Of a stretch of 64,000 nucleotides of DNA, positions 40,357 to 48,685 are shown one piece after another. The translations under genes were made by a program, and so were the position numbers. The first letter of the stretch is position 1; every line of letters starts with the position of its first letter. Source of the DNA: COMBO-56-21 sp038852315 (GTDB taxonomy: Archaea > Thermoplasmatota > Thermoplasmata > UBA10834); NCBI GenBank assembly GCA_038852315.1, contig JAWCKF010000002.1, forward strand, positions 77,607-141,606, in the 5' to 3' direction. Below the pieces are notes generated by a model. That model saw only the letters and a program-made list of their open reading frames with translations, was not told where the DNA came from and searched no databases.

Positions 40357-41652
40357 TTGAGCATTCTTCTGAAAGGGGGACTCGTGGTCACCCAGAACTG
40401 GAAGAGGGAGGTCATCCGCGGGGACGTGCTCATCGACGGCGACAGGATAGCTTCCGTTGGACACGTGAAGGCGCGTCCCGAAGAGGTGGTCGACGTCTCC
40501 GGATGCGTGGTCATGCCAGGGATGATCAACTGCCATACTCATGTTGCGATGGCACTGATGAGGAGCGTCGCGGATGACATGCCACTCGAGAGGTTTCTAC
40601 AAAGGACCTTCTCGATTGATTCGAAGCGGACCGCGGACGACGTCAACATCGGTGCTGCACTCGGCTGCATCGAGATGGCAAGAACGGGCACGACAACCTT
40701 CGTGGACATGTACTACGACGAGGATGCGATAGCGAAGGCGACGGAGCTCGTGGGACTCAGAGGCTACCTCGGCTGGACGGTGCTCGACGAGATGCACACC
40801 ACTCAGAAAGGACGGCCTCTGGCCAACTGCGAGCGTTTCATCAGGGCCCACAAGGACAGGAGGCTCGTCAGACCCGTAGTGGCCCTTCAGGGGGTCTATG
40901 TCTGTTCGGACGAGACCTTTCTGAAGGCGAAAGAGCTCGCGCAACGCGAGGGCACGTTCTGCCACTTCCACGTCTCCGAAACAAGGGACGAGGTGTACGA
41001 GCACATCAAGAGGACTGGGAAGCGGCCGGTGGAGCACCTTGCACACATAGGGTTCCTAGCCCGAGGAGACCTCGCAGCCCACGCAGTCTGGCTGACGATC
41101 AGCGAGGTCAGGGCGCTCGCGAAGGCAGGTGTCGCCGTAGCTCATTGCCCTGTGTCGAACATGAAGCTCGCGAGCGGGGGCGTCGCGCCGGTCCCGGAGA
41201 TGCACGCAGAGGGTTTGGGAGTCTGCCTGGGCACCGACGGGTGTTCGTCGAACAACTCCCTCGACATGTTCCTGGAGATGAAGTTCGCGTCACTCCTGCA
41301 CAAGTCCAACAGGTGGGACGCTGCGGTCATGCCCGCCCAGAAGTGCCTAGACATGGCTACAATAGATGCCGCAAAGTGCATAGGGGCCGAGAAGGAGCTG
41401 GGATCGATCGAGCCCGGCAAGAAGGCTGACATCACCGTGGTCGACGTGCGTTCTGCGGGGATGGCCCCGACGAGGCCGGACAATGTTGTTTCGAACCTTG
41501 TCTACGCGAGTCCGGGGCGAGCCGTCCGCCACACCATCGTGGACGGGAGATTCGTGCTCAGGGACGGGAGGATCGCAACTGTCGACGAGCGCGATGTGAT
41601 CAGCAAGGCCGAGGCCGCTGCTGAGGAACTCCTCGACAAAGTCCGAGCATAG
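40357..41652 (+). CDS. Adenosine/S-adenosylhomocysteine-type deaminase
   Basis: Amidohydrolase of the TrzN/MtaD/DadD group that deaminates 5'-deoxyadenosine, methylthioadenosine or S-adenosylhomocysteine. Metal site: MINCHTHVAMALMR, FHFHVSET, HAVWLT (third His region) and LGTDGCSSNNSLDM with the metal Asp. VAHCPVSNMKLASG is the family substrate loop. TTG 40357 (431 aa) is preferred because homologs begin SILLKNG-like, as here, and the TATA box at 40323-40331 lies downstream of the earlier ATG 40312. Archaeal members usually recycle SAM by-products. Confidence 0.9.
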   Translation: MSILLKGGLVVTQNWKREVIRGDVLIDGDRIASVGHVKARPEEVVDVSGCVVMPGMINCHTHVAMALMRSVADDMPLERFLQRTFSIDSKRTADDVNIGAALGCIEMARTGTTTFVDMYYDEDAIAKATELVGLRGYLGWTVLDEMHTTQKGRPLANCERFIRAHKDRRLVRPVVALQGVYVCSDETFLKAKELAQREGTFCHFHVSETRDEVYEHIKRTGKRPVEHLAHIGFLARGDLAAHAVWLTISEVRALAKAGVAVAHCPVSNMKLASGGVAPVPEMHAEGLGVCLGTDGCSSNNSLDMFLEMKFASLLHKSNRWDAAVMPAQKCLDMATIDAAKCIGAEKELGSIEPGKKADITVVDVRSAGMAPTRPDNVVSNLVYASPGRAVRHTIVDGRFVLRDGRIATVDERDVISKAEAAAEELLDKVRA

Positions 41653-41706
41653 GGAGAACTCCCAATAGGACTTCCCTTTGGGAGAAGATCTCCTCGTGCG
41701 GGGCGG

Positions 41707-42822
41707 TCACTCTGGGGGCTCGCCTGCTATCCTCTTCATCCGCTCCTTCTTGGCGATCTCAGCGATGCTCTCTGCCTCGAGCCTCTCCTGCTCCATGAGC
41801 TCCTCAACGCTCTTGAGCTCCTTCTTCAGCTCGTCAGGGGAGGGGATAGGCCCCAGGACGGCATCCACCTTCCCAACCGCCTTCTCGATATCCTCCATCT
41901 TCGTCACATCGCGCGTAGGAGTCAGCCTGCCAGCCCCGAGGTACTCGGACGCGCCCTCGATGAGGCGCGTCAGCTCGAACGGGAATATGATCTTGGTCGC
42001 CTGGCCGTTGCCGACGGCCTTCACGGTCTCAAGGGACAGCACGGTGAGGGCCTTCGAATCCAATGGCGTGGCACCGAGCGCCACTATCCTCAGCTTCTGA
42101 GCGTCGCCCTGCGCTTCGAGTATGGTGGCAAGCCTCTGACCCTCGGCGACGAGTATGCGCGCCTGCCGAGTGCCCTCAGCCTGCAGTATCTTCGCCCGCT
42201 TCTCGCCCTCAGCGTTCAGGATGGCCGCGCGCTTCTGCCCGTCGGCCTTGAGTATGGCGGCTCTCCTCAACCTCTCAGCGGAGGTCTGCTCCTCCATCGC
42301 GTCCTTTACCTTGCCGGCGGGATCGACCTCCCTGATCTCGACCGCCTCGACCTTCACGCCCCACTTGTCCGTAGCCTCGTCGAGCACATCCCTCAGGTGC
42401 AGGTTGATCTTCTCCCTGTTCGACAAGATCTCGTCGAGTTCCATGTCGCCGATGATAGACCTTAGGGTGGTCTGCGCGAGGTATATCGTGGCGGTCCTGT
42501 AGTTCGTGACCTGGAAGTACGCCTTGGTCGGGTCGATGACCTTGATGTAGATGATGGCGTCGACGTTCGTGGGCGAGTTGTCCTTCGTGATGACCTCCTG
42601 ACGCGGCACGTCTAGGACCTGCGTCCTCAGATCTATCCTCACGACCGTGTTTATGAGCGGCGCGACGAAGTTGACGCCCTGGTTGAGCACTCGGATGTAC
42701 CGCCCCAGCCGCATGTATATGCCCTGTTCGTAGGGCGTGATGATCTTTATGCTGCTGCTCATAATCGCCAACACTACGATGATCGCGAGCACTAGAAGCG
42801 CGATCACAGTTCCAGCTGCCAT
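41707..42822 (-). CDS. SPFH/band 7 (stomatin-like) membrane protein
   Basis: Membrane scaffold protein of 371 aa. One N-terminal helix (VIALLVLAIIVVLAIM) precedes the SPFH domain (IKIITPYEQGIYMRLGRYI, VDAIIYIKVIDPTKAYFQV, LRSIIGDMELDEIL). A long heptad-like coiled coil built of repeated E/A-G-x-(K/R)-(Q/R)-A-x-I-L units near 195-250 follows. The C-terminus is acidic. ATG 42822 has a purine-rich GGGGGAAGAAGGAA leader. It pairs with the upstream NfeD gene (51-bp gap), the usual archaeal/bacterial stomatin-NfeD operon, thought to organise membrane microdomains. Confidence 0.93.
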   Translation of the reverse strand: MAAGTVIALLVLAIIVVLAIMSSSIKIITPYEQGIYMRLGRYIRVLNQGVNFVAPLINTVVRIDLRTQVLDVPRQEVITKDNSPTNVDAIIYIKVIDPTKAYFQVTNYRTATIYLAQTTLRSIIGDMELDEILSNREKINLHLRDVLDEATDKWGVKVEAVEIREVDPAGKVKDAMEEQTSAERLRRAAILKADGQKRAAILNAEGEKRAKILQAEGTRQARILVAEGQRLATILEAQGDAQKLRIVALGATPLDSKALTVLSLETVKAVGNGQATKIIFPFELTRLIEGASEYLGAGRLTPTRDVTKMEDIEKAVGKVDAVLGPIPSPDELKKELKSVEELMEQERLEAESIAEIAKKERMKRIAGEPPE

Positions 42823-42873
42823 TTCCTTCTTCCCCCTCTCCCATTCTCGTTTGTTACCCTCGTCAGCGGAGGC

Positions 42874-43329
42874 CTACTGCTCCTTGACCTCCTCGACAGT
42901 CACATGGACCCCCTCGCTCGCCTTCACTACTACCTTCTTTCCGACGGGTATCACGGTGTTGGCCGTCGCGCTCCAGGTGTCGTGGTCTATCCTGACCTTA
43001 CCCGTGAGCTTGTTAGGGACGACCTCACGCTCCACAACCCCCGTCTGGCCGATCAATGAGGCGGCTACGGTCGTCTCAGGAGGAGCCGGCGGCGCCAGCC
43101 TCTGATACATCTTCATCGTGATGTAGGTCATCGGGACCATGACCAGTATTGCTGCCAGTGGCGACCACCAGCTGAGTAGCCAATCTGGGTATATCAGCCC
43201 CACGCCGCCGAGCACTATCAGGACAGTCGCAGGGACAAGTATGAACGCGCCCGGGGACGCGAGCTCCGCTAGAACCATCAGTATGCCTATGATCAAGAGT
43301 GCGAGCGCTACCATCGCCCCGGATTCCAT
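42874..43329 (-). CDS. NfeD-family membrane protein
   Basis: Partner of stomatin. 151 aa with three helices at about residues 5-25, 28-48 and 52-72 (MVALALLIIGILMVL; FILVPATVLIVLGGV; WWSPLAAILVMVPM) and a C-terminal OB-fold (LIGQTGVVEREVVPNK, GKKVVVKASEGVHVTVEEV). It lacks the N-terminal ClpP-like protease of long NfeD proteins. ATG 43329 lies exactly 26 bp from the TATA element centred at 43355, so it is leaderless and the longer frame to 43416 is rejected. Confidence 0.88.
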   Translation of the reverse strand: MESGAMVALALLIIGILMVLAELASPGAFILVPATVLIVLGGVGLIYPDWLLSWWSPLAAILVMVPMTYITMKMYQRLAPPAPPETTVAASLIGQTGVVEREVVPNKLTGKVRIDHDTWSATANTVIPVGKKVVVKASEGVHVTVEEVKEQ

Positions 43330-43351
43330 GGTTGAGAGAACGGGCGGGTCC

Positions 43352-43359
43352 GTATATAT
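43352..43359 (-). promoter_or_regulatory. TATA box of nfeD-SPFH operon
   Basis: Minus-strand CATATATA, 26 bp from ATG 43329. One of the clearest TATA boxes in the window. Confidence 0.6.
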
Positions 43360-43458
43360 GCATTGTGTCGGAAACCCCTTCTGGCATGCGAAGAGTGAAC
43401 GCACGCGATGAGCCAAGATGGGGCTGGGAGAATCCGTGTTCGGAACGGCTGAGACGAC

Positions 43459-43836
43459 TCAGCGCAGCCTCAGCCTCGCAACATGGTAGCACCACAGACC
43501 GTACTTCCGGAGCGCCTCGTTCGTGCTCTCGACGGTGATCTTCTCGGGCTCCGTGCGGTACCGGAGGATGTCTTCCATCGGATAGCCGAGGTAGTCCGAT
43601 AGCTTCAGGAGCTTCTCGTACGGGAACGGCTGTTCGCCCACGAGTATCTGCCTGATGCTCCACCCTGGGTGTATCCTCGAGCGGTAGCCCAGCTCGCGGG
43701 CCAGCCTGTTGATGCTCCCGGCCTTCTCTATCCCGTGGTGTATGAGTTCGACGCGGAACGCCGAGGCCAACCAGACCCTCTTGTCTGCGTTGTAGGCCCT
43801 GTGAGGCCTGCCATAGTACACCTGTCCCGAACCCAT
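43459..43836 (-). CDS. Helix-turn-helix protein (125 aa)
   Basis: Probable DNA-binding protein. The centre resembles a Cro/XRE-like HTH (GSINRLARELGYRSRIHPG, WSIRQILVGEQPFPYEKLL, KLSDYLGYPMEDIL), preceded by a VWLASAFRVELIHHGIEKA helix and followed by a basic tail rich in Arg. No ligand domain. ATG 43836 is close to the transcript start predicted by the TATA box at 43863-43870. A 22-bp perfect palindrome lies 60 bp upstream, between this gene and yjbQ, and is a good candidate for its own binding site. Confidence 0.72.
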   Translation of the reverse strand: MGSGQVYYGRPHRAYNADKRVWLASAFRVELIHHGIEKAGSINRLARELGYRSRIHPGWSIRQILVGEQPFPYEKLLKLSDYLGYPMEDILRYRTEPEKITVESTNEALRKYGLWCYHVARLRLR

Positions 43837-43862
43837 ATGCAGGGCGATTATTACAGAAGGGC

Positions 43863-43870
43863 GATATATA
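43863..43870 (-). promoter_or_regulatory. TATA box of HTH gene
   Basis: Minus-strand TATATATC, about 30 bp before ATG 43836. It predicts a leader of a few nucleotides. Confidence 0.55.
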
Positions 43871-43894
43871 TTCCTTGCGCGGAAATGTCCCCGC

Positions 43895-43916
43895 CGAGGT
43901 GGTAATTACCACCTCG
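43895..43916. promoter_or_regulatory. 22-bp perfect palindrome, putative operator
   Basis: Half-site CGAGGTGGTAA followed immediately by its exact reverse complement, with no spacer or mismatch. It sits midway between divergent TATA boxes (43863-43870 leftward, 43954-43962 rightward). Length and symmetry fit a dimeric HTH protein, most simply the adjacent 43459-43836 product. Confidence 0.65.
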
Positions 43917-43953
43917 TGTCGGCCCGTTAGGCGCGTCTGCGAGCTGCGGAAAA

Positions 43954-43962
43954 GCATTATCG
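43954..43962 (+). promoter_or_regulatory. TATA box of yjbQ-like gene
   Basis: GCATTATCG, about 40 bp before TTG 43997, giving a short leader that contains GAGGTG. Confidence 0.4.
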
Positions 43963-43996
43963 GGCCGAAAGCGATTATTCGAAGAGGTGTCCATTC

Positions 43997-44416
43997 TTGA
44001 CAGTTGTGAGCGGCACCATAGCCCTGAGGACTGCGGCCAAGGACGAGGTGATAGACGTCACGAACAGAGTTCAGGACATAGTCTCGAAATCCAAGATCTC
44101 CAACGGCCTCGCCTGCGTGTTCGTCGTAGGTTCCACGGCTGCCGTTACGACCGTCGAACACGAACCAGGGCTCGTCTCCGACCTCCAGAGCACTCTGGAC
44201 AGGCTCTATCCGAAGCACGAGGAGTATGAGCACCACCGCAGGTGGGGTGACGGGAACGGCCACTCTCATGTACGTGCGTCGCTGGTCGGGCCTTCGTTGA
44301 CTGTGCCCGTTGTCGAGGGAAGACTTCAGCTCGGGACATGGCAGCAGATTGTCTTCATGGAGTTCGACAACAAGCCGAGGGCGAGGGAGCTGGTTGTCCA
44401 AGTCGTAGGCGAGTAG
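43997..44416 (+). CDS. YjbQ/UPF0047 family protein
   Basis: A 139-aa protein of the YjbQ (UPF0047) family, annotated in some genomes as secondary thiamine-phosphate synthase, with physiological role still unclear. Conserved elements: VFVVGSTAAVTTVEHEPGL, the metal-type GNGHSHVRASLVGPS, and LGTWQQIVFMEFDNKPR with a C-terminal ELVVQVVG. Starts at TTG 43997 with GAGGTG eight bases upstream. It is divergent from the HTH gene with a shared palindromic operator candidate between. Confidence 0.9.
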   Translation: MTVVSGTIALRTAAKDEVIDVTNRVQDIVSKSKISNGLACVFVVGSTAAVTTVEHEPGLVSDLQSTLDRLYPKHEEYEHHRRWGDGNGHSHVRASLVGPSLTVPVVEGRLQLGTWQQIVFMEFDNKPRARELVVQVVGE

Positions 44417-44433
44417 CAGGGGCTTGGCGCAAG

Positions 44434-44442
44434 CATATAATA
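44434..44442 (+). promoter_or_regulatory. TATA box of beta-CASP nuclease gene
   Basis: CATATAATA centred 28 bp before ATG 44466. It predicts a leaderless mRNA and excludes the longer frame from 44424. Confidence 0.55.
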
Positions 44443-44465
44443 GGCCAAGACGTTGGCCTGGGCAG

Positions 44466-45701
44466 ATGAAGATAGAAGGGACCTTCCTCGGAGGAGGACA
44501 CGAAGTCGGCAGGCTAGGCATATACCTGAAGTGCGAGGGCTGTCGCATACTGTTCGACTACGGCATGACTGCGACGGACCCGCCGCTGTACCCTTCTCAG
44601 TGTCCGCCTGTCGACACAGTCTTCCTGACGCACTCCCACCTCGACCACTGCGGCATGATACCATGGTTGACCGCGCGGTATGATGTCGAAATCATCTCAA
44701 CGCCCTTGTCTCGCGACGTATCTATGCTGCTGATAGAGGACAGCGTGAAGATAGGCCTGGCAGAGGGATATCCCGAACCATACGATTCCGCGGATGCGAA
44801 GGCAGCTAGGAGGAGGTTCGTGGACATATCTTTCGGAGACACCGTGAGGGCTGGCCGAGGACAGGTCATAGCGCATCCTGCAGGGCACATCCCGGGCGCG
44901 ACGATGTACGAGCTCACAGACGATCGCACGACCCTGGTGACAGGCGACATCCACACGCTCGACACGAGGCTGGTGCTGGGAGCCAGGCCAGTCAAGTGCG
45001 ACAACCTTATCATGGAGTCGACCTACTCCGGCAGGAACCACCCTCCGAGGCCGAAGACAGAGTACAAGCTACTGAAGAAGATAGAGGAAGTCGTGAGCAG
45101 GGGTGGCACGTGCATCATACCGTCGTTCGCCGTCGGCAGGACTCAGGAGCTTCTCCTGCTGCTCAAGGACTCGGGGTTCCAGTTCTGGTTGGACGGCATG
45201 GGCAAGACGGTCAACAAGATATACCTCGACTATCCCGAGTACATGAGGTCGGCCAAACGCCTGAGACAGGCCGTCAACAGGACTCGGGTGGTCCGCAACG
45301 TGCGTGCGCGAGCCCGCGCCGCCGAGTCCGAGATTATACTCACTACCAGCGGTATGCTCGATGGAGGCCCCGTCCTGAGCTACATCGAGGCCGTCAAGGA
45401 CGACCCTAGGAGCGCGATACTGCTGACGGGGTATCAGGTCGAGGGCAGCAACGGTCGAAAGCTGCTCGAGACGGGCATGATGGAGATCCGGGGGGTCACC
45501 GAGAGGGTACAGTGTGAGGTGCTCAAGTACGACTTCTCCGCTCACGCGGGTCATGACGAGCTCCTCGCGTTCGCAAAGGCGTGCTCGCCCGAGAAGATAG
45601 TGCTGATGCACGGGGACGAAAGAGAGCTCCTCGCGGGCGACCTGAGGACCGAGGGTTTCGAGGTGCTCCTGCCCAAGAACGGCGAAAAGTTCGCATTGTA
45701 G
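44466..45701 (+). CDS. Beta-CASP RNA-processing exonuclease
   Basis: Metallo-beta-lactamase/beta-CASP ribonuclease of the CPSF-like COG1236 group, 411 aa, without the KH domains of archaeal aCPSF1. Metal motifs are LTHSHLDHCGMIPWL, AHPAGHIPGATMYEL and LVTGDIHTLDTRL. The beta-CASP region has CIIPSFAVGRTQELL, TTSGMLDGGPVLSY and LTGYQVEGSNGR. The C-terminal KYDFSAHAGHDELL and VLMHGDERELL supply remaining ligands. Start ATG 44466 is set by the TATA box. Likely role is RNA 3'-end maturation or decay. Confidence 0.92.
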   Translation: MKIEGTFLGGGHEVGRLGIYLKCEGCRILFDYGMTATDPPLYPSQCPPVDTVFLTHSHLDHCGMIPWLTARYDVEIISTPLSRDVSMLLIEDSVKIGLAEGYPEPYDSADAKAARRRFVDISFGDTVRAGRGQVIAHPAGHIPGATMYELTDDRTTLVTGDIHTLDTRLVLGARPVKCDNLIMESTYSGRNHPPRPKTEYKLLKKIEEVVSRGGTCIIPSFAVGRTQELLLLLKDSGFQFWLDGMGKTVNKIYLDYPEYMRSAKRLRQAVNRTRVVRNVRARARAAESEIILTTSGMLDGGPVLSYIEAVKDDPRSAILLTGYQVEGSNGRKLLETGMMEIRGVTERVQCEVLKYDFSAHAGHDELLAFAKACSPEKIVLMHGDERELLAGDLRTEGFEVLLPKNGEKFAL

Positions 45702-45721
45702 TACTGGCCTGCATTGGAAGC

Positions 45722-45729
45722 CTAATAAG
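45722..45729 (+). promoter_or_regulatory. TATA box of nadC
   Basis: CTAATAAG centred about 30 bp before ATG 45756, predicting a leader of about five nucleotides. Confidence 0.45.
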
Positions 45730-45755
45730 CCCGTGATGCCCTCTACCCCGGACGC

Positions 45756-46580
45756 ATGAGGTCGAAGATACCCGAGTACCTGAAGGAGGACATAGGCCCC
45801 GGGGACATCACTTCAGAGCTGGTAATACCACCCGATCAGACCGCCCGAGGCAGGATCGTGTGCAAGGAGCCGTGCACTCTCGCGGGCGTGGCGGAGGCGG
45901 CCGAAGTGTTCTTCGAGCTCGGGGCGAAGGCCGTCATGAAGAAGAACGACGGGGCGAAGGCCAAGAAAGGGGATGTCGTACTCGAGGTCACAGGAAACGC
46001 CCGCGCTCTGCTTGCGGGAGAGAGGCTCGCCCTGAACATGATCATGAGGATGAGCGGAATCGCTACTTTGACGAGCGAGCTGGTTAAGAGGTGCAGGAGG
46101 ATCAACCCGAAGGTTCGCGTGGCCGCCACCAGGAAGACGACTCCCGGATTCAGGGAGTACGAGAAGAAGGCCGTGCAGCTCGGCGGGGGAGACCCTCACA
46201 GGATGGGGCTGTACGACGCCATCCTGATAAAGAACAACCACATACGACTTGCGGGAGGGGTGGAGCAGGCACTGATCCGTGCAAAGACGGGGTGCTCCAC
46301 CAAGAAGGTAGAGATCGAGGTCGAGACCGCCCAGGATGCTCGGACGGCACTGAAGCACGGTGCGGACATCATCATGCTGGACAACTTCAAGCCGACAGAC
46401 GCTAAGAAGCTCGCGAAGGAACTCAAGAAGGCCAGGCCGGGCGTGCTTATAGAGGTCTCCGGCGGCATCAGGCCTGACAACATTGAGAAGTACGCGTCGG
46501 CCGGCGACATCATATCGCTCGGCTGGCTCACGCACTCCTATAGGTCGATCGACTTCTCCATGAGGATAGAGCCGATGTGA
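45756..46580 (+). CDS. nadC: Quinolinate phosphoribosyltransferase
   Basis: Makes nicotinate mononucleotide from quinolinate and PRPP in de novo NAD synthesis. 274 aa, standard. Motifs: EDIGPGDITSELVIP near the N-terminus, ERLALNMIMRMSGIATLT, VAATRKTTPGFREYEKKAVQLGGG (quoted by parts: TRKTTPGFRE and AVQLGGG), HRMGLYDAILIKNNHI, and the C-terminal ADIIMLDNFKP with VSGGIRPDNI. nadA/nadB are not in the window. Confidence 0.97.
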   Translation: MRSKIPEYLKEDIGPGDITSELVIPPDQTARGRIVCKEPCTLAGVAEAAEVFFELGAKAVMKKNDGAKAKKGDVVLEVTGNARALLAGERLALNMIMRMSGIATLTSELVKRCRRINPKVRVAATRKTTPGFREYEKKAVQLGGGDPHRMGLYDAILIKNNHIRLAGGVEQALIRAKTGCSTKKVEIEVETAQDARTALKHGADIIMLDNFKPTDAKKLAKELKKARPGVLIEVSGGIRPDNIEKYASAGDIISLGWLTHSYRSIDFSMRIEPM

Positions 46581-46614
46581 CCCGCGCGGCCGGAGAACAC
46601 CTGTCCGGGGGAAG

Positions 46615-47253
46615 ATGTGGGTGGACGCAAGACACTCGTGGGGCGTTCTGGGCATGTTCTTCCTGCTGGCAGATCTTGCCGCATGCGCATTCCTCGTCTC
46701 CTCAGGTTTCGACCCCCTGCCCGTGACCGTCTTCGGCGCTGTCGCAATCCTGATGTTCGGCTATGTAGTCTACAAGCGCTACAACGTTGAGGTGCTGTCA
46801 GAGGAGGACATATCGCTGTTCGACGAGCCCGACGACCTAGTGCTGTTGTGTAAGATATACGGGCTCGACCACAGAGGTGATGTGGAAGTGCTCAGGCAGC
46901 GCCTCGCAACATTCGTCCAAGAACACAGGCATGAGGCGTTCGTGTGGGTGGCGCCACGAGTGGTCAGATCGCTCGGGCAAGTGCTTTCCCTCGGTGGGGC
47001 ACCCAAGGCGCACCATGACATCGGATCGGGGCGTTGCGCGACACTGGCCGACAGTAGACAGGGTGCGCGGCAAGCACGCAGGACGACGACAGCGTGCCCC
47101 ATCTGCGGGGCACGGACGAGATCCGATGATGAGCTGTGCCGAGAGTGCGGCGCCGACCTCGATTTCTACGGCGCTCTCTCCGAACTGAAGGTCGGAAGGC
47201 TCATACTCTCTGGCAGAAAGGCCGGCGCCATCAGGCGCAAGCTTAGATACTAG
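46615..47253 (+). CDS. Membrane protein with SAP-like and zinc-ribbon regions
   Basis: A 212-aa protein of unknown function. Two hydrophobic helices (LGMFFLLADLAACAFLV; VTVFGAVAILMFGYVVY) come first. Next is a segment resembling a SAP-type helix-turn-helix (DDLVLLCKIYGLDHRG, then VEVLRQRLATFV), a basic linker, and a four-Cys zinc ribbon (CPICGARTRSDDELCRECG) near residues 161-179. The C-terminus is basic. It follows nadC by 34 bp and precedes a 59-aa zinc protein by 23 bp, so the three may be one transcript. Confidence 0.7.
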   Translation: MWVDARHSWGVLGMFFLLADLAACAFLVSSGFDPLPVTVFGAVAILMFGYVVYKRYNVEVLSEEDISLFDEPDDLVLLCKIYGLDHRGDVEVLRQRLATFVQEHRHEAFVWVAPRVVRSLGQVLSLGGAPKAHHDIGSGRCATLADSRQGARQARRTTTACPICGARTRSDDELCRECGADLDFYGALSELKVGRLILSGRKAGAIRRKLRY

Positions 47254-47276
47254 CCGACTCCTGTGGGCCGTCCTAG

Positions 47277-47456
47277 ATGAAGATTGAGGACGAGTGTTGC
47301 GAGATATGCGGAAAGCCCGCCAAGCACTTCCTGTTCGCATCGTTCCTCTGCGACTCCGAGGATTGTATCCAGGCTGCGCGAAGGCGGAGGGGAGGCCCAG
47401 GCGGACATCAGAAGCTGAAGTGGGCTGAGGAGATGAAGGGCGAAGGGGAGCGCTGA
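47277..47456 (+). CDS. Small Cys-rich zinc-finger protein (59 aa)
   Basis: Short gene read directly: MKIEDECCEICGKPAKHFLF at the N-terminus, with cysteines C7, C8 and C11, then C25 and C30 in a FLCDSEDCIQ turn, and a basic, Gly-rich region followed by QKLKWAEEMKGEGER. The Cys spacing suits one zinc finger. ATG 47277 is 23 bp after the preceding gene. Function unknown; small archaeal zinc proteins often bind nucleic acid. Confidence 0.65.
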   Translation: MKIEDECCEICGKPAKHFLFASFLCDSEDCIQAARRRRGGPGGHQKLKWAEEMKGEGER

Positions 47457-47462
47457 CGACCA

Positions 47463-47471
47463 ACATTTAAA
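47463..47471 (+). promoter_or_regulatory. TATA box of MFS gene
   Basis: ACATTTAAA centred 28 bp before ATG 47495, so the transcript is leaderless or nearly so. Confidence 0.5.
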
Positions 47472-47494
47472 GAGGGCTCCCCGTTCCCGGTGAC

Positions 47495-48658
47495 ATGGAC
47501 CGGCGGGCGTTCGCAGGGCTCATGCTGATCGAGACCCTGCTCGCGTTCGGCAACACATTCGCTGCTTCGTTCAACATGGTGTACCTGTTCAACGAACTGC
47601 AACTGGACCTCTGGCTCGGTCCTACATATCTTGGGCTCGGATTCTTAATCTCAATCATTGTGAGCGTGTGGATGTCGTACACGCCTCACCTAGACCCAAG
47701 GAACGCCATCCTCGTCAGCCTGTGCTTCCTCATAGCGGAGTACACGCTGTTCATGTTCGTCCGGGAGCCGCTCCTTCTGTCGCTGATGGTCGGCTTGGCC
47801 TTCGGGATGTTCTATCCGCTCTTCTGGACCCCGTTCAACATACTCATGGCGCGCATGACGGAGAAGACCGACAGGGGCGTCACCTACGGTGCGTTCTTCT
47901 TCGTCTGGCCTCTCGCTACGTTCATAGCGCCCTTCTTCGGTGGTCTAGTGATCGCCTACTCGAGCTACCGGGTGCTCTATCTTCTAGGGATAGCCATAAT
48001 CGTCCTGACCGCGGCGGTCGTCGCCGCTTACAGGAAGTACATCCCGAAGGACCAGGTCATGAGGATTGCGCTCAAGGCCATCGGGAGAAGGAACGTGGTC
48101 GCCGTGCTTGGGGAGGGAGGGTTCGAAGGAGTCTTCTGGGTCGACGTCGTGTTGGTAGCTTACATCTTCTCGACAGACGAGGTGGAACTCGGGGCGCTAT
48201 TCTCCCTGTTCGGCCTCGCAGCAGGCATCATGGCCATCATCTTCGGCAAGATATCAGACAAGATACAGAACAGGCGGATGTTCTCCACCGCTAGCGCTCT
48301 TGCCTCAATACCGTGCGTGGTGATGATATATCTCGCCACGAGCCTGGAGGGATTTGCGCTCGCCAACGGCGCGCTCGAGTTTGCCAGCTTCGTGTTCCCC
48401 GTGTTCATATTCGCCATCCTGACAGACAAGCTCGAGGAGGCAAAGAATGACTCGGTGTTGACGAGGGAGTTCCTCCTGGACATAGGCAGGACCTCCACCA
48501 TTGCCGCGATGATGCTCCTGCTCTACCTCGGCGCTACCCCGCAGGAGGTCTTCCTCTTGGCCATACCCTTCTTGCTGATGGGTGCGCTCGCAAAGGAGGA
48601 GAAACGGCTCACATCGACCCCGCCGGTCGGAGCGGGACACTCGGACCAGTTGCACTGA
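47495..48658 (+). CDS. MFS transporter, unknown substrate
   Basis: A 387-aa carrier with about 11-12 hydrophobic helices. Characteristic MFS loop-like stretches are YTPHLDPRNAILVSL after helix 2 and FGKISDKIQNRRMFS in the second half. Motif A is weakly conserved in the first half. Several Pro/Phe-rich segments (GMFYPLFWTPFNILM) resemble the poorly characterised YQGE/UMF-like groups. Substrate cannot be inferred. The zinc-protein genes lie upstream, but it has its own TATA box. Confidence 0.75.
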   Translation: MDRRAFAGLMLIETLLAFGNTFAASFNMVYLFNELQLDLWLGPTYLGLGFLISIIVSVWMSYTPHLDPRNAILVSLCFLIAEYTLFMFVREPLLLSLMVGLAFGMFYPLFWTPFNILMARMTEKTDRGVTYGAFFFVWPLATFIAPFFGGLVIAYSSYRVLYLLGIAIIVLTAAVVAAYRKYIPKDQVMRIALKAIGRRNVVAVLGEGGFEGVFWVDVVLVAYIFSTDEVELGALFSLFGLAAGIMAIIFGKISDKIQNRRMFSTASALASIPCVVMIYLATSLEGFALANGALEFASFVFPVFIFAILTDKLEEAKNDSVLTREFLLDIGRTSTIAAMMLLLYLGATPQEVFLLAIPFLLMGALAKEEKRLTSTPPVGAGHSDQLH

Positions 48659-48685
48659 AAACGCACCAGACGACTTGGCCTGACC

